The notes below the pieces were generated by a model. It was not told where the DNA came from. It saw only the letters and a list, made by a program, of their open reading frames with translations, and did no database searches. A stretch of 64,000 nucleotides of DNA from Polytrichum commune (taxonomy: Eukaryota; Streptophyta; Polytrichopsida; Polytrichales; Polytrichaceae): NCBI GenBank assembly GCA_950295325.1, contig OX485807.1:27997666-28061665 (forward strand), given 5' to 3'. Numbering within the stretch: the stretch's first letter is position 1; each line of letters opens with the position of its first letter. Shown piece after piece: positions 49,076 through 58,783 of this stretch. The position numbers and the translations under genes are program-made.

Positions 49076-49215
49076 AACCCAAAAACTTATATAATATTTA
49101 ATATCTATTTACAGCTCAGAATGAGGGATTGATGCCGGTTGGTTGGTACAAATTTCATGCCTTTTATTCACTTGCAGCACCAAGTCACGTCTTACATTTT
49201 AAACGATCATACGGA

Positions 49216-49274
49216 CTCGACTAGAATCGAACCCGGAACGTCTTAACTCAAACATCCTCCCACAACCAACCGAG
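49216..49274 (-). other. tRNA-like A/B-box sequence in LINE 3' UTR (antisense)
   Basis: The minus strand has CTCGGTTGGTTGTGGGAGG (A-box-like), then TTAAGACGTTCCGGGTTCGA with a good B box. It ends in CGAG, which pairs with the 5' CTCG. Plant SINE heads look like this. At 59 nt it is too short for a tRNA. Confidence 0.45.
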
Positions 49275-49481
49275 GAATCATGACTTGGTGTTCACTCTCA
49301 TTACGAAAACACTAATTATACTTAAAAGGCATGCACCCCCGTGGGCCATGATCGGCCCATGTTATTTGTTTCTCGGTTACTATAGTGTCCATCCTCGAAA
49401 GAGGAGAGTAGTTTTGTCCCAGCTTCCCCATGTCCTGTGGGCATCGGGTTGTTGGCATTACGAACGGACACTCTATTCACG

Positions 49482-49524
49482 CCGGCCCCTAAAAGGGACC
49501 GGAGTTTCTATCTATCTATCTATC
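49482..49524 (+). other. LINE 3' stem-loop and (CTAT)n tail
   Basis: CCGGCCCC-TAAAA-GGGACCGG (49482-49502) forms a hairpin with one mismatch. Six bases later a CTAT/TCTA repeat of about four units runs to the target duplication. Terminal hairpins followed by microsatellite tails are used by several LINE groups for template recognition. Confidence 0.7.
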
Positions 49525-49536
49525 TGTTCAGTCTAG
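49525..49536. repeat. Target-site duplication, right copy
   Basis: TGTTCAGTCTAG, identical to 47840-47851. Confidence 0.9.
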
Positions 49537-50290
49537 TTGCCCCAACTCAAGAACTTAAACTTTGCGACGGTTGGATCTTCTCAAATCATGTCAAAACAAG
49601 ATATTCCTTTTCCCACTATTTTCATTTTGGGTTTGGTTTTCACATACAAATGGTTGACGTCATTTTTCTTACGAAGTGAAGAAATTTAAAAATACATTAA
49701 AATGTTGGTGATAGTGGGCTCAAATGCCCTCAACGTCAAAAGCCATGTGAAATTTCCAATTTCATGGGAATGCACCTAGGGATAATTAAGGGTTAAGGAT
49801 CAACGCAAGCCACCATCATACATTGTTAACACCCATGTATGTTATATAACCATTTTGCCTATAAAGATAACCTAAGCAAGCTAGCATACCCAAAATAAGA
49901 ATAGAACCAACTTAACTACATTGATATCTGCAATTAGGTTGCGCTTGCAAACATGTTCCATCTTTACCCCTGCAAATCACCTTGGGTCAAAAATAGGTAT
50001 CAAAAACCTCTATAAATTTGTTCATTTATCCATATAACAACCATAATTAAGCAAAACATCATTTTGGATAATGTGATAATAAGTACTCAAAATAGTAGCA
50101 TGACGGTAAATCAACTTTGAGACAACCTAATCGCACATATCAATGTAGATTGAACCTTAATGCATATGAAATCAACCCAACAAGTAGCGTGGCTCCTTGT
50201 ATTCTTGTCGCAATGGTTGCAATGTATCTTTGTTGAAAGGATGGTCCCATGCGGATCTCCACAATGTTACGAGTCTTCTTCACCTATGCC
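49537..50290. other. Gene-free stretch between the two LINE copies
   Basis: No readable gene seen. Confidence 0.5.
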
Positions 50291-50422
50291 CGGAGAGAAC
50301 CGGCAGTTAGTATCAGATGAACCGGTTGAGTTTGAGAAATAACCAGTTGAAGTTGGAGACTTCGGGAGAATGACTGATCATTTTAGAGGAGTGTATAGAA
50401 TACACCTCAAATGAATTCGGAA
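50291..50422. mobile_element. Truncated GGGGAGA-family MITE
   Basis: Starts GGAGAGAACCGG, then CCGGTTGAGTTTGAGAAATA and ATCATTTTAGAGGAGTGTAT as in the other copies. It lacks the right end. Confidence 0.6.
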
Positions 50423-50439
50423 GTGTGGAGGGAAGTGAA

Positions 50440-52886
50440 GTACAATTGGAGGAGCTGATGCGGGGCTGAAGAAACGGGGAGGGACTGTTGCGTAATGGGA
50501 GGTGTTAGGTCACAGATCTAAACAACTCTATGTGAGACCGGGAGGAGTGACGCCCAAATCGTGATCCACATTTTAGAGTGTTAGATCTAAAACCCAAATC
50601 TCATTGAAGTGTTGTAGATGTTTCAAAATGGATTAGAACTGAAGCATGCTGGGATCCATGAGTGTGTGCATAGTTGGTGTGTAGAAGCTAACGGCGAAGC
50701 AGCAACACATCTAGGAGATCCAGGGTAACCAACACACCCTTACGCGGCAAGTCCCAAACTGCCTACAACAAATCATAACCAACACATTACGCATGCGGAG
50801 ATAGCTGCCGGAGCAGATTTGCCTACACCGAAAAAAGAATAGAGCACGCCGAAACCAGATTTGACTCAAACCCATCCCTTGCTCATTTATGTTCATTTAT
50901 GTTTAAAACCTCACAAATCGTGCAGGGAAGTCACAACATAAAGTCGCACCGGAGCAGAACTGCCTACACCGAACGGAATCCGAACACGCCGAAACCAGAT
51001 TTGTCTCAAACCCACACCTTACTCATTTTCGTTTGCTCTTTGCTTATTCTCACGAATCTTGTGTGAAAGTTACACCATAGAGTCTATCAGATTATCAGTA
51101 ACCCCACCTTAGAAGAGAACCCAATCCCACCTTAAAGGACTAAAATCTCAGGCTGCCCTTTCCAAAACTCACGAACCACATAAAAAGGCTTCATCGTAAA
51201 AGGTTCCGAAAACTCAATATCTCCGAATCCTCGAATCCCCCAAAACCTCACCTTAAATAACCGTAACCACACCCTAAGATCTTAGAACCCCCGACTCCCC
51301 TGGATTGAAATTCACGTAGCTGGCAAGAAAGCCTGACCGTAGAAGTCTCTGATCTTAGAGTCCCCAAATTTTAGATCTCCAACCTTAGGATCCCTGAAAA
51401 CTCAAAAGACTCCGAAATCTCATCTAGAGTGGTCGTAATCTCAGCTTAAAAAGTCCAGAAACTCCAAAAATTATCTTAGAGTTCATAAACTCCCGTACTA
51501 AAGCCTCAAAATCCCTGCAATCTCATATCAGAGTCCTAAAGTCTACAAAATATCAGCTTAAAGGTCCCGAAACACCCTGAGACGGATCAGTAGAATATTA
51601 AAAAGCACCAGAAACCCAAAAACCCCTTAAAAACCCCTAAACACTTCATCTTAATAAAACCCCAGAATTTCACCTTAGAACCTCAAAATCTCTATAACTT
51701 CATAACAGAGTTTTAGAGGCCCCGAAATCTCTCGAACCAGATCAGTAGTAGTAGAGAGCACCGAATTCCAGAATCCCCAAATTCCCACCTCAGAGAGATC
51801 TCATCCTCATTGTAAAATAGAAAAATCACCAACTGATCCTGCTAAAACTCACAAACCCAGCAAGAAAGCCTCGAAGTAGAGCTTCAGTAATCCTAAAAGC
51901 CTATGAATACCAGAGTCGCTGTAGACAAAAACTCTGAAACCTTAGAACCTCCGAAATTTAAAGTCTCCGAACCCCAGAATCTCAGAAACCTCAGAGCGAT
52001 TGCACCCACATCGTAGAGTACAAAAATCACCAACTGACTCTACTAAACTCACAAACCCAGCAAGAGAGTCTCGAAGTAGAGATTCAGAAATCCTAAAGGC
52101 GTATGAATATCAAAGTCTTTGTAATTCAAAAACTCTGAAACCTCTAGAACCTCCGAAGCCCCAGAGTCTCCGAACCCAGAGTCTTCGAAACCTCAAAGTC
52201 TCAGAACCTCAGAAGTCCTCGAAACCTCAGAGTAATTTCACCCTGATCCTGCTAAACTCACAAACCCAGCAAGAAAGTCTCAAAGTAAAGCTTTAGAAAT
52301 ACTCACAGATTACGAATATCATAGCTTCTGTAACTCTAAAAATCTGAAACCTTAGAACCCCCGAAACCTCAGAGTCTCAGAACCCCAGAGTCTCCAAAAA
52401 CTACAGAGTCTTCGAAACCTGAAAAGTTTCTGAACCTCACAGCTTCCAAATCTGAAAAATCTATGAGGGTACGTAAATTATAACTATGAGTATACGTAAT
52501 CTCATAACCTTATGATCCCTGTAATTACACAATAGTGCATTAGAGTCTACAAAATATCACTTCAGAGCCTCCGAAACCAGAAATCAGAAAGGTCCCGGAG
52601 CCACCAGTAAAACCAGAACCTCACACACCTAGTTTGTTAGAATTTCCTCACCTAAGAATCCCCAACACAGCAGAAGGCTCCGAACCTAACCTCAGTAGTC
52701 CCCGAAGTCTCATCATAAAAACCCCCTAACACAAGGCATAAGAGTCCTATAAACCTAGAAAACTTTGAAAAAGCACCGCACCTGTCTACGTATGTAGACT
52801 GCTGGAGTCTAACCCATTCAGAGCCGGTACTACGTAGAGCACAGAGGCATCACCAACTAACCAAGAAGGAGCTGCTACCTACCGCG
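50440..52886 (+). promoter_or_regulatory. Probable 5' UTR of the large LINE, with tandem monomers
   Basis: A region of about 2.4 kb without an ORF, rich in CTCAGAGTCTCCGAA-like phrases. Two units of about 140 bp lie near 50807-51090 (GCCGGAGCAGA..TGCCTACACCGAA..., ACGCCGAAACCAGATTTG). Three units of about 200-209 bp start at 51835, 52036 and 52245 (GAYYCTRCTAAA.CTCACAAA, CCCAGCAAGARAG). Tandem promoter monomers are known in some LINE 5' UTRs. The exact 5' end of the element was not found. Confidence 0.55.
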
Positions 52887-54644
52887 ATGGCTTCACCCTC
52901 ATCATTCCGTACCGCCTTTGGGGATGATGACAATATGGAGGTGGACACACCTTCACAAAACCTCATGCGGCTCCTAGCGGAGAAGGCAAAGGAGAATCAA
53001 GCTGCGAAGGAAATAGGCACCAAGAGGACCCGGGAGAAGACAACACCGAACAAGTCTCTACACCAAACTCCACAACGACGCCCACAAGCCACACAGGTAA
53101 ATTCCATTTTCCCGGAACAAAGGTTCCGTCAAAATTTTTGGTATGGTTTCACTAACATGGAGAAATTGGCTATGGAAGAGGGGTTGGAAGAGCTCTTTGA
53201 TGGTGAATCCATTGAAGATAGGGTACTTAGGGGTGTACCAAGGAAGGAAGCGGAAGAGATGGAGGGGGTCACAATATCCTTCCCAAGGATATCCCAAATC
53301 TATTACCCAGGTAAGAGGGAGGATGGTGTCCTTGGACAACACCTCAACCTAACACAAATTCCATATGATATCCCAATCAATCCCAATACATGTCTCTCTT
53401 TGGACTTCCATGTTGCTATTGAATTTCAACTACCCAACACCCCTCTCCTCCATAACCATGTGAAAGAACTAGTAAGGAAAAGACTTAAGTTGATGCAAAT
53501 ACCACTTGGTACTAACCTTATTGAGCCCATATCTATTATGTGCATGAGTGTCAAGAGAGGTGGAGAGAAAGGAGTTTGGGCGGGTATTGCCAAACTCCAC
53601 CTTCTCCACCCCGAAATTGATGGTGTGGCCTTGTTGAAAGGACTTAGACCATTCATACTACAATTGGACCCCAAATCAACCCAATGTACTCTTGGAAAGG
53701 TATGTAAGACTTACCACTCCATAGCTAGGAACAACAACCTCTCAATCAAAATCACTAGTGAAACTTTGATTGATGTCTCTTCACACATGCTCTTCAAAGA
53801 TGTTCTAGAGAATAGCTTTAGGAGAGGTTATGAATTTGAGATTGTAGAGGTGCAAAAAGACACTTCTAACAACCATGCTTACATTGTTGCACCGACCCCC
53901 GCACAAGCCAAGAAAATTCAAGAACTCCAAGTTGCAACACACTATGAAATTTTGGAAGGACAAGTGAAGAAAGGGCCTTCTCTCACCTTGGAGCAAAAAC
54001 AAAAGAAAGAAGCTCTAACTCTCACCCTCTACAACCTTCCCATCTTGATGAGCATTGATGACACATCTCTTGAAATTTGCAAGATAATTGGAACCAAGAA
54101 TGTTGTCTCCATTTGGTTCCATAAGCAAGATGGAATTAGACACAATGGTAGTGCAAATGTTGAATGCCTCAACCCCTTTGTATACAAAAAATTTGTAGGA
54201 AAAGAGAAAAAAATTGGTGTTTATCATGTGGAAATCACTCCACACCGTAGAAGTCTTGATGGTATTGACAAACCCTCCAAAGATTTGTTGATCAAGTTTG
54301 GATTTGAGGATACTAACACTTGCTTGGTGAACACCATTGAAGCAATCCAAAACCAAAACCAAAGGGAGAAGAATGCCACCAAAAGCGAAGTTTTTTCCAT
54401 CATGAAGGAGGCCATTGAAGAAGGCAACAAGAAACTTAAGCTTGAACTACACGAAGAGATGAAGGTCTTGAAGGATGACATAGTCAAAGAGGCCCACAAC
54501 TATGTAGATGACATCAACGAAAAATTGAAGAAGCAAATGTTGGACATCCAAAGCACATTAACCATGGCACTTAACGGGATGCAACAAATTACTGGGTTGG
54601 TAAATCCAAATCTTATGATCAAAGACCTGCCAAATGTGGATTGA
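52887..54644 (+). CDS. LINE ORF1 protein, 585 aa
   Basis: An intact frame starting MASPSSFRTAFGDDDNMEVD in a good context (ACCGCGATGG). The N terminus is acidic then basic (KRTREKTTPNKSLHQTPQRRP). Two globular stretches follow, about 155-350 and about 370-475. The second (ALTLTLYNLPI...GTKNVVSIWFHK...SANVECLNPFVYKKFVG) has the alternating pattern of an RRM-like fold, but I see no firm RNP motif. Residues about 505-560 form a likely coiled coil (EEGNKKLKLELHEEMKVLKDD), as in ORF1 proteins that trimerise and coat LINE RNA. No CCHC knuckle is present. Base use is normal, with plenty of G, unlike ORF2 directly downstream. Its stop overlaps the start of the ORF2 frame (TTGA). Role as nucleic-acid chaperone is inferred from position. 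Confidence 0.75.
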   Translation: MASPSSFRTAFGDDDNMEVDTPSQNLMRLLAEKAKENQAAKEIGTKRTREKTTPNKSLHQTPQRRPQATQVNSIFPEQRFRQNFWYGFTNMEKLAMEEGLEELFDGESIEDRVLRGVPRKEAEEMEGVTISFPRISQIYYPGKREDGVLGQHLNLTQIPYDIPINPNTCLSLDFHVAIEFQLPNTPLLHNHVKELVRKRLKLMQIPLGTNLIEPISIMCMSVKRGGEKGVWAGIAKLHLLHPEIDGVALLKGLRPFILQLDPKSTQCTLGKVCKTYHSIARNNNLSIKITSETLIDVSSHMLFKDVLENSFRRGYEFEIVEVQKDTSNNHAYIVAPTPAQAKKIQELQVATHYEILEGQVKKGPSLTLEQKQKKEALTLTLYNLPILMSIDDTSLEICKIIGTKNVVSIWFHKQDGIRHNGSANVECLNPFVYKKFVGKEKKIGVYHVEITPHRRSLDGIDKPSKDLLIKFGFEDTNTCLVNTIEAIQNQNQREKNATKSEVFSIMKEAIEEGNKKLKLELHEEMKVLKDDIVKEAHNYVDDINEKLKKQMLDIQSTLTMALNGMQQITGLVNPNLMIKDLPNVD

Positions 54645-57600
54645 CCACAAATCGCCGGATAAAACAAAAGTATTTACTTCAATACTATCTTATATACATA
54701 CACATATGTAGACATAGTATTAAACATAGTATTACACATAGTATTCTATATACTATTTCACCTAGAATAAATACTAGATACCATCGTACTACTCATAGTA
54801 TCCCACAATGTCCAAAATACCATATGAAATACAAGTTATCTACTTTATACAAAAACAAACTCCATACTCGAGCAAAATTCCATACTCAAGCAAAACACCA
54901 TACTCAAGCAAAATACCATACTCAAGCAAAATACCATACCCAAGCAAAATACCATACAAAATACCATACAAAAAAAAATATCATACTCAAGCAAAAAACC
55001 ATACTCAAGCAAAATGCCATACTCAAGCAAAATGCCATACTCAAACAAAATACTATACTCAAGCAAAATACTATACTCAAGCAAAATACCATACCCAAAA
55101 AATACCGTACTCAAGCAAAATACCATACTCAAACAAAATGCCACACCCAAGCAACACATCATACTCAAACAAAATACCATACTCAAGCAAAATGCCATGC
55201 TCAAGAAAAATGTTATACTCGAGCAAAATACCACACTCAAGCAAAATACAACACCCAAACAAAACATTATACTCAAACAAAATACAAATACCATACAATT
55301 AATCCAAAATACACATACTCCCTACTCAAACAAATAAAAAGCATAACACCCGCCAAAACTAACCCTTTCACTATAAACAAAAACATGATCATAAAAAACC
55401 AAAGAATAAATAAGACTAAAACCCGACCATACCCAAACATCATACACACGCCTACAACAAAGTCCGTACTCTATAATAAAAGATACCATCATACTAGCCA
55501 TGATACCATACGACGGCCAAAATACCATATGAAATATAAATACAATCACTTTACTTTACACATGCACAAAGACAGAACTCAAACGAAACAATATACACAC
55601 CCAAAATACAAACCCCACACAAAATACATATTACACCCAAAATATAATCCCCACCAAACATATAAACTCCACCAAAAATACAAACCCCACCCAACATACA
55701 AAACACAACCCATACCTAATAAACTACCGTTCTCAACACCAAACTACCACTCAAATTACAAATACCCAAAAAATAAAATGGCCTCGGCCTACCGGCCTCG
55801 CCATAAAACTAAATACAAAAATAACTTTACACAATATTGGGGAACTAACCTAACTACAAGCAAACATACAAAATTACAATCCATACCTAAACAACTAAAA
55901 AACATTATACCCACCCCACCCATCACCCCCCCTATAACAAAATACACACCAAACAAATACCACAAATCAAACAAGAACAAACCAAAGATACCTTCATCAT
56001 GCATCCAAATCAAAGATACCTTCACCATACCAACAAACAAACTTCATCTTACATCCAAACCACATCTAAAATATAAGTTGCATCCTAAACAAAGGACGTA
56101 CTCAAAACTAAATCCCTCCCTCACACCTAAACAATCAAATAACATAATACACAACCCGGACTCCGTTAAATACTCAAAATTCATACCACATCCAAGGCAC
56201 CTCCTTCATCCAAGACACGGATCCCATCCAAAATACATAAACTACCCAAAATACATATCTCATCCAAAACATAACCCACATTATGAACTAGGAACCTACC
56301 CTAACCTAATCAATTACCCTCCACCCAATCAACTAAGAAATACAACATCCCCCCCACAACAACATACCCACCCAAAACAAAAACCACCACGGCCCCACCC
56401 AATATACTACCCTCACATAAGATATAGTCCCCACTTAAAGCACAATCTCCATCCAAGAAACAAGCTACACCCAAATTACAAAGTCCACCTAAAACACAAA
56501 CTTCATCCAAAAACCAAACTATCCCCAAACCACAAACACCCCCAACTTCACCCACAATACATACCTCATCCAAAACATAGACTCCATCTAAGACACATCT
56601 CTCATCCAAATAATAAACTTCATCCGAAATATAGAATACACTCAAAAGTTAAACTCTACCTAAAAAACAAAGTGCATCCACAACAATGCCCAAAACATAA
56701 TACCCACCCAAAGCAAGAAAACCAACCTAACCTAGAGCCCCATCCACTATCTAAAATACATCCCAACCTAAGCTCAAAAAGCACACCATACCCTAGCTCC
56801 AAACCCAACCTCCACTTGAAAAACAAATTATGTCAAAACTACGAAATGACCGTGACCTACCAACTTCACCACAAACCAAACCCTATCACAACCAAATGGA
56901 AACCAAGCACAACTACAAAACACGTACTCCAAGACAACTCCCATACACACCTAACAACTAAATACAACACCCACCAAAACCACAAACCATTCCCCAAAAA
57001 CCACCCCTACCCAAAACTAAATATACATATTAAACAAAAATTCAACCCGAAAAACAAAGCAACCTCAACATACCAACCTCACCTCTCAACAAATACCAAA
57101 GCACACCTACAAAACAAATGCTCCAAAAATAAACCCTACCCTAGATTCGAACACCATAACAAAATCAAACACCTATTAAGCCCTCATATAAAATACCAAC
57201 CCCACCGAAAAAACACAATGGCCTCGGCCTACCGGCCTCGCCACACAAAGAATAACAAATACCACTTCATAAATAATTGGAAACCTAACTCAATAACAAG
57301 CCATAAATCTACAAATAATACGAAACCACACTTCTCACCCATACAAATAGAAAAAACCATACCCGCTATACCTAACCTATTTTCCACAACCAAATGTACA
57401 ATCATAATATATCTAAAAACAAACATGAAAAACCCCAAAATAATTCACTTCCACGGATACTACTTCATTAACAAACTAGAATTACTAAAATGCGGAGACA
57501 TAGAATCCAACCCCGGACCAATGCCTAACATCCTACATACGCATCCTGCAACACACAAAAAGAGAGCCAAGATATACTTCATTCCAAACACTATCAAACT

Positions 57601-58783
57601 ACAACCCGAATACCAACACATAGCAAATACATTTGCTCCCATACTAAGAAATACACACCCTCTACACCATCAAGCAATAATTACCCACCCACATCTACAC
57701 CAATACATCCAAACACAAAGGCAATCACCACCAACCCATATGCTATATGCTATAGTCATCACCATCCACCCCTCAATAGACACATGCAATAGTATACTAG
57801 CCCAACCCCAAAACTACCACTTTAACGACATATGGACCAACACACTAATTATTAGACTATCTAACCTCACCAACCCCCCCGAAAGACACATACTGACACC
57901 GCACCCCTACACAATATTCATAGAAAACAATCAACATATAATACTCCCCCAAAACTCAATACACACCAAAATATACGATTTCATCCACAACCAAGCCACC
58001 ACACCCACACCAATCACCCTCAAGAAAGAATTCCCCTTCCTTCCAAACCAGTTAATAACCGAAACACTTAGATGTTTAGAAAATATAAGCGAATACTCAC
58101 ACCCACCCCCACTCCCGGCCGCTCCCACACCAATCACAAAAATGAACTCTAACACCGAGCACGAAACAAACATAATAACTTGGAATGCGTCATCGCTCAA
58201 CACATCACTACCAAACTTACAAGACTTAATCAACAACTCTCTAAATAACACAGCAATCATTCATATCCAAGAAACCAAACTCACTGCAAACAAATTTACT
58301 AAATATATACAAAACTTATTTCCGGAATTCAAACTCACTTTCAACAACACACACGCACTCACGAGGTGCATCCAACAAAGAATGCCCTATACCCCCGGAA
58401 GAGGTGGCCTACTCACACTTATCCATCACAAATATGCATTCCCGGGAAATGTCACCAAAATTCCCACTCCAGCAAACATCTCCCCGTACCTACAAGTAAT
58501 AAAAATAAACAACCACCCACTAACACCTTGGCTAATTATACACATGTATATGCCTACGCACCCAGAAGACACATGTCTTATCCCACACCTTAAGAATGAA
58601 ATCACTAAACACATCACTACACACCCCAATCACATATACACACTGTGCGGTGACTTTAACAGAGATATTGCACTTAGGGGCAGACAAAATAACAACACTA
58701 CTACCCCCCTCACAAGAAGAGGACTTCCAATGGAAAAATTTTACCACATCTCTCGACTTAGAATATATCACTACCAACACTAG
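54641..58783 (+). CDS. LINE ORF2, first frame: repeat region, 2A motif and start of APE endonuclease
   Basis: 1380 codons open from 54641, overlapping the ORF1 stop by four bases. No ATG lies at the frame's start; the first in-frame ATG is near 54821. Codons about 65-220 are encoded by 18-bp repeats (hexapeptide HTQAKY). Longer Lys/His/Pro-rich repeats (KLHPKY-like) follow to about codon 830. MASAYRPRH occurs at codons 380 and 860. A 2A motif LLKCGDIESNPGP ends at codon 960. The APE domain starts near codon 1177 (NIITWNASSL), with catalytic Glu in IQETK (58271), GRGGLLTLIHHKY and CGDFNRD (58649-58660). At the six-C run near 58704 the frame leaves the domain. The remaining APE motifs are in the next frame. 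The tail after 58704 is not genuine protein. Confidence 0.8.
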   Translation: MTTNRRIKQKYLLQYYLIYIHICRHSIKHSITHSILYTISPRINTRYHRTTHSIPQCPKYHMKYKLSTLYKNKLHTRAKFHTQAKHHTQAKYHTQAKYHTQAKYHTKYHTKKNIILKQKTILKQNAILKQNAILKQNTILKQNTILKQNTIPKKYRTQAKYHTQTKCHTQATHHTQTKYHTQAKCHAQEKCYTRAKYHTQAKYNTQTKHYTQTKYKYHTINPKYTYSLLKQIKSITPAKTNPFTINKNMIIKNQRINKTKTRPYPNIIHTPTTKSVLYNKRYHHTSHDTIRRPKYHMKYKYNHFTLHMHKDRTQTKQYTHPKYKPHTKYILHPKYNPHQTYKLHQKYKPHPTYKTQPIPNKLPFSTPNYHSNYKYPKNKMASAYRPRHKTKYKNNFTQYWGTNLTTSKHTKLQSIPKQLKNIIPTPPITPPITKYTPNKYHKSNKNKPKIPSSCIQIKDTFTIPTNKLHLTSKPHLKYKLHPKQRTYSKLNPSLTPKQSNNIIHNPDSVKYSKFIPHPRHLLHPRHGSHPKYINYPKYISHPKHNPHYELGTYPNLINYPPPNQLRNTTSPPQQHTHPKQKPPRPHPIYYPHIRYSPHLKHNLHPRNKLHPNYKVHLKHKLHPKTKLSPNHKHPQLHPQYIPHPKHRLHLRHISHPNNKLHPKYRIHSKVKLYLKNKVHPQQCPKHNTHPKQENQPNLEPHPLSKIHPNLSSKSTPYPSSKPNLHLKNKLCQNYEMTVTYQLHHKPNPITTKWKPSTTTKHVLQDNSHTHLTTKYNTHQNHKPFPKNHPYPKLNIHIKQKFNPKNKATSTYQPHLSTNTKAHLQNKCSKNKPYPRFEHHNKIKHLLSPHIKYQPHRKNTMASAYRPRHTKNNKYHFINNWKPNSITSHKSTNNTKPHFSPIQIEKTIPAIPNLFSTTKCTIIIYLKTNMKNPKIIHFHGYYFINKLELLKCGDIESNPGPMPNILHTHPATHKKRAKIYFIPNTIKLQPEYQHIANTFAPILRNTHPLHHQAIITHPHLHQYIQTQRQSPPTHMLYAIVITIHPSIDTCNSILAQPQNYHFNDIWTNTLIIRLSNLTNPPERHILTPHPYTIFIENNQHIILPQNSIHTKIYDFIHNQATTPTPITLKKEFPFLPNQLITETLRCLENISEYSHPPPLPAAPTPITKMNSNTEHETNIITWNASSLNTSLPNLQDLINNSLNNTAIIHIQETKLTANKFTKYIQNLFPEFKLTFNNTHALTRCIQQRMPYTPGRGGLLTLIHHKYAFPGNVTKIPTPANISPYLQVIKINNHPLTPWLIIHMYMPTHPEDTCLIPHLKNEITKHITTHPNHIYTLCGDFNRDIALRGRQNNNTTTPLTRRGLPMEKFYHISRLRIYHYQH
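54846..55300 (+). repeat. 18-bp coding tandem repeat array
   Basis: About two dozen units of CCATACTCAAGCAAAATA with substitutions and a few 6-9-bp length changes, all keeping the main frame. Because the unit is a multiple of three with no stops, all three forward frames and a reverse frame stay open here. Confidence 0.95.
55778..55806 (+). repeat. GC-rich repeat module, copy 1 (MASAYRPRH)
   Basis: ATGGCCTCGGCCTACCGGCC followed by TCGCCA stands out in A/C-rich sequence. It is in frame with ORF2 at codon 380 and identical to the copy at 57218. Confidence 0.85.
57218..57246 (+). repeat. GC-rich repeat module, copy 2 (MASAYRPRH)
   Basis: Identical to 55778 over at least 26 bases, exactly 1440 bp (480 codons) downstream and in frame. 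It is followed by a similarly spaced weak match at protein level (K..F...W..N..TS). Confidence 0.85.
57470..57520 (+). other. 2A ribosome-skipping peptide within LINE ORF2
   Basis: Codons 944-960 read NKLELLKCGDIESNPGP, in frame with the upstream region and the downstream endonuclease. It has every residue of the D-x-E-x-N-P-G-P consensus with the usual leucine-rich lead. Skipping would fall between GGA (57515-57517) and CCA (57518-57520), with ATG next. It would release the repeat-rich N-terminal protein from the enzymatic part. Confidence 0.9.

Larger units (their letters stand above)
47852..49524 (+). mobile_element. 5'-truncated copy of the large Dualen-like LINE
   Basis: From 47854 it aligns with 63324 onward at roughly 94% over the first 120 bases. 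It contains the end of RNase H, the C-terminal domains, a 3' UTR, a terminal stem-loop and a short (CTAT)n tail. A perfect 12-bp duplication TGTTCAGTCTAG flanks it. 5' truncation plus a simple-repeat tail is typical of target-primed reverse transcription. It supplies the element's 3' end, which the longer copy loses at the window edge. Confidence 0.95.

Noticed and set aside
49216-49274. Functional tRNA gene
   Set aside because: Only 59 nt, with no acceptable anticodon arm.
54845-55294. Minus-strand frame of 149 codons rich in Phe/Cys/Leu
   Set aside because: It is the complement of the 18-bp coding repeat; any such repeat without stops stays open in several frames.
54846-55300. CRISPR-like array
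   Set aside because: Units are contiguous 18-mers without spacers, in a eukaryotic coding frame.
54641-57460. Cell-wall hydroxyproline/lysine-rich structural protein
   Set aside because: No signal peptide, and the frame is continuous with the 2A motif and LINE endonuclease.
58704-58709. Programmed ribosomal frameshift at the C run
   Set aside because: The shift splits a single globular endonuclease domain, so a simple indel or sequencing error is more likely.
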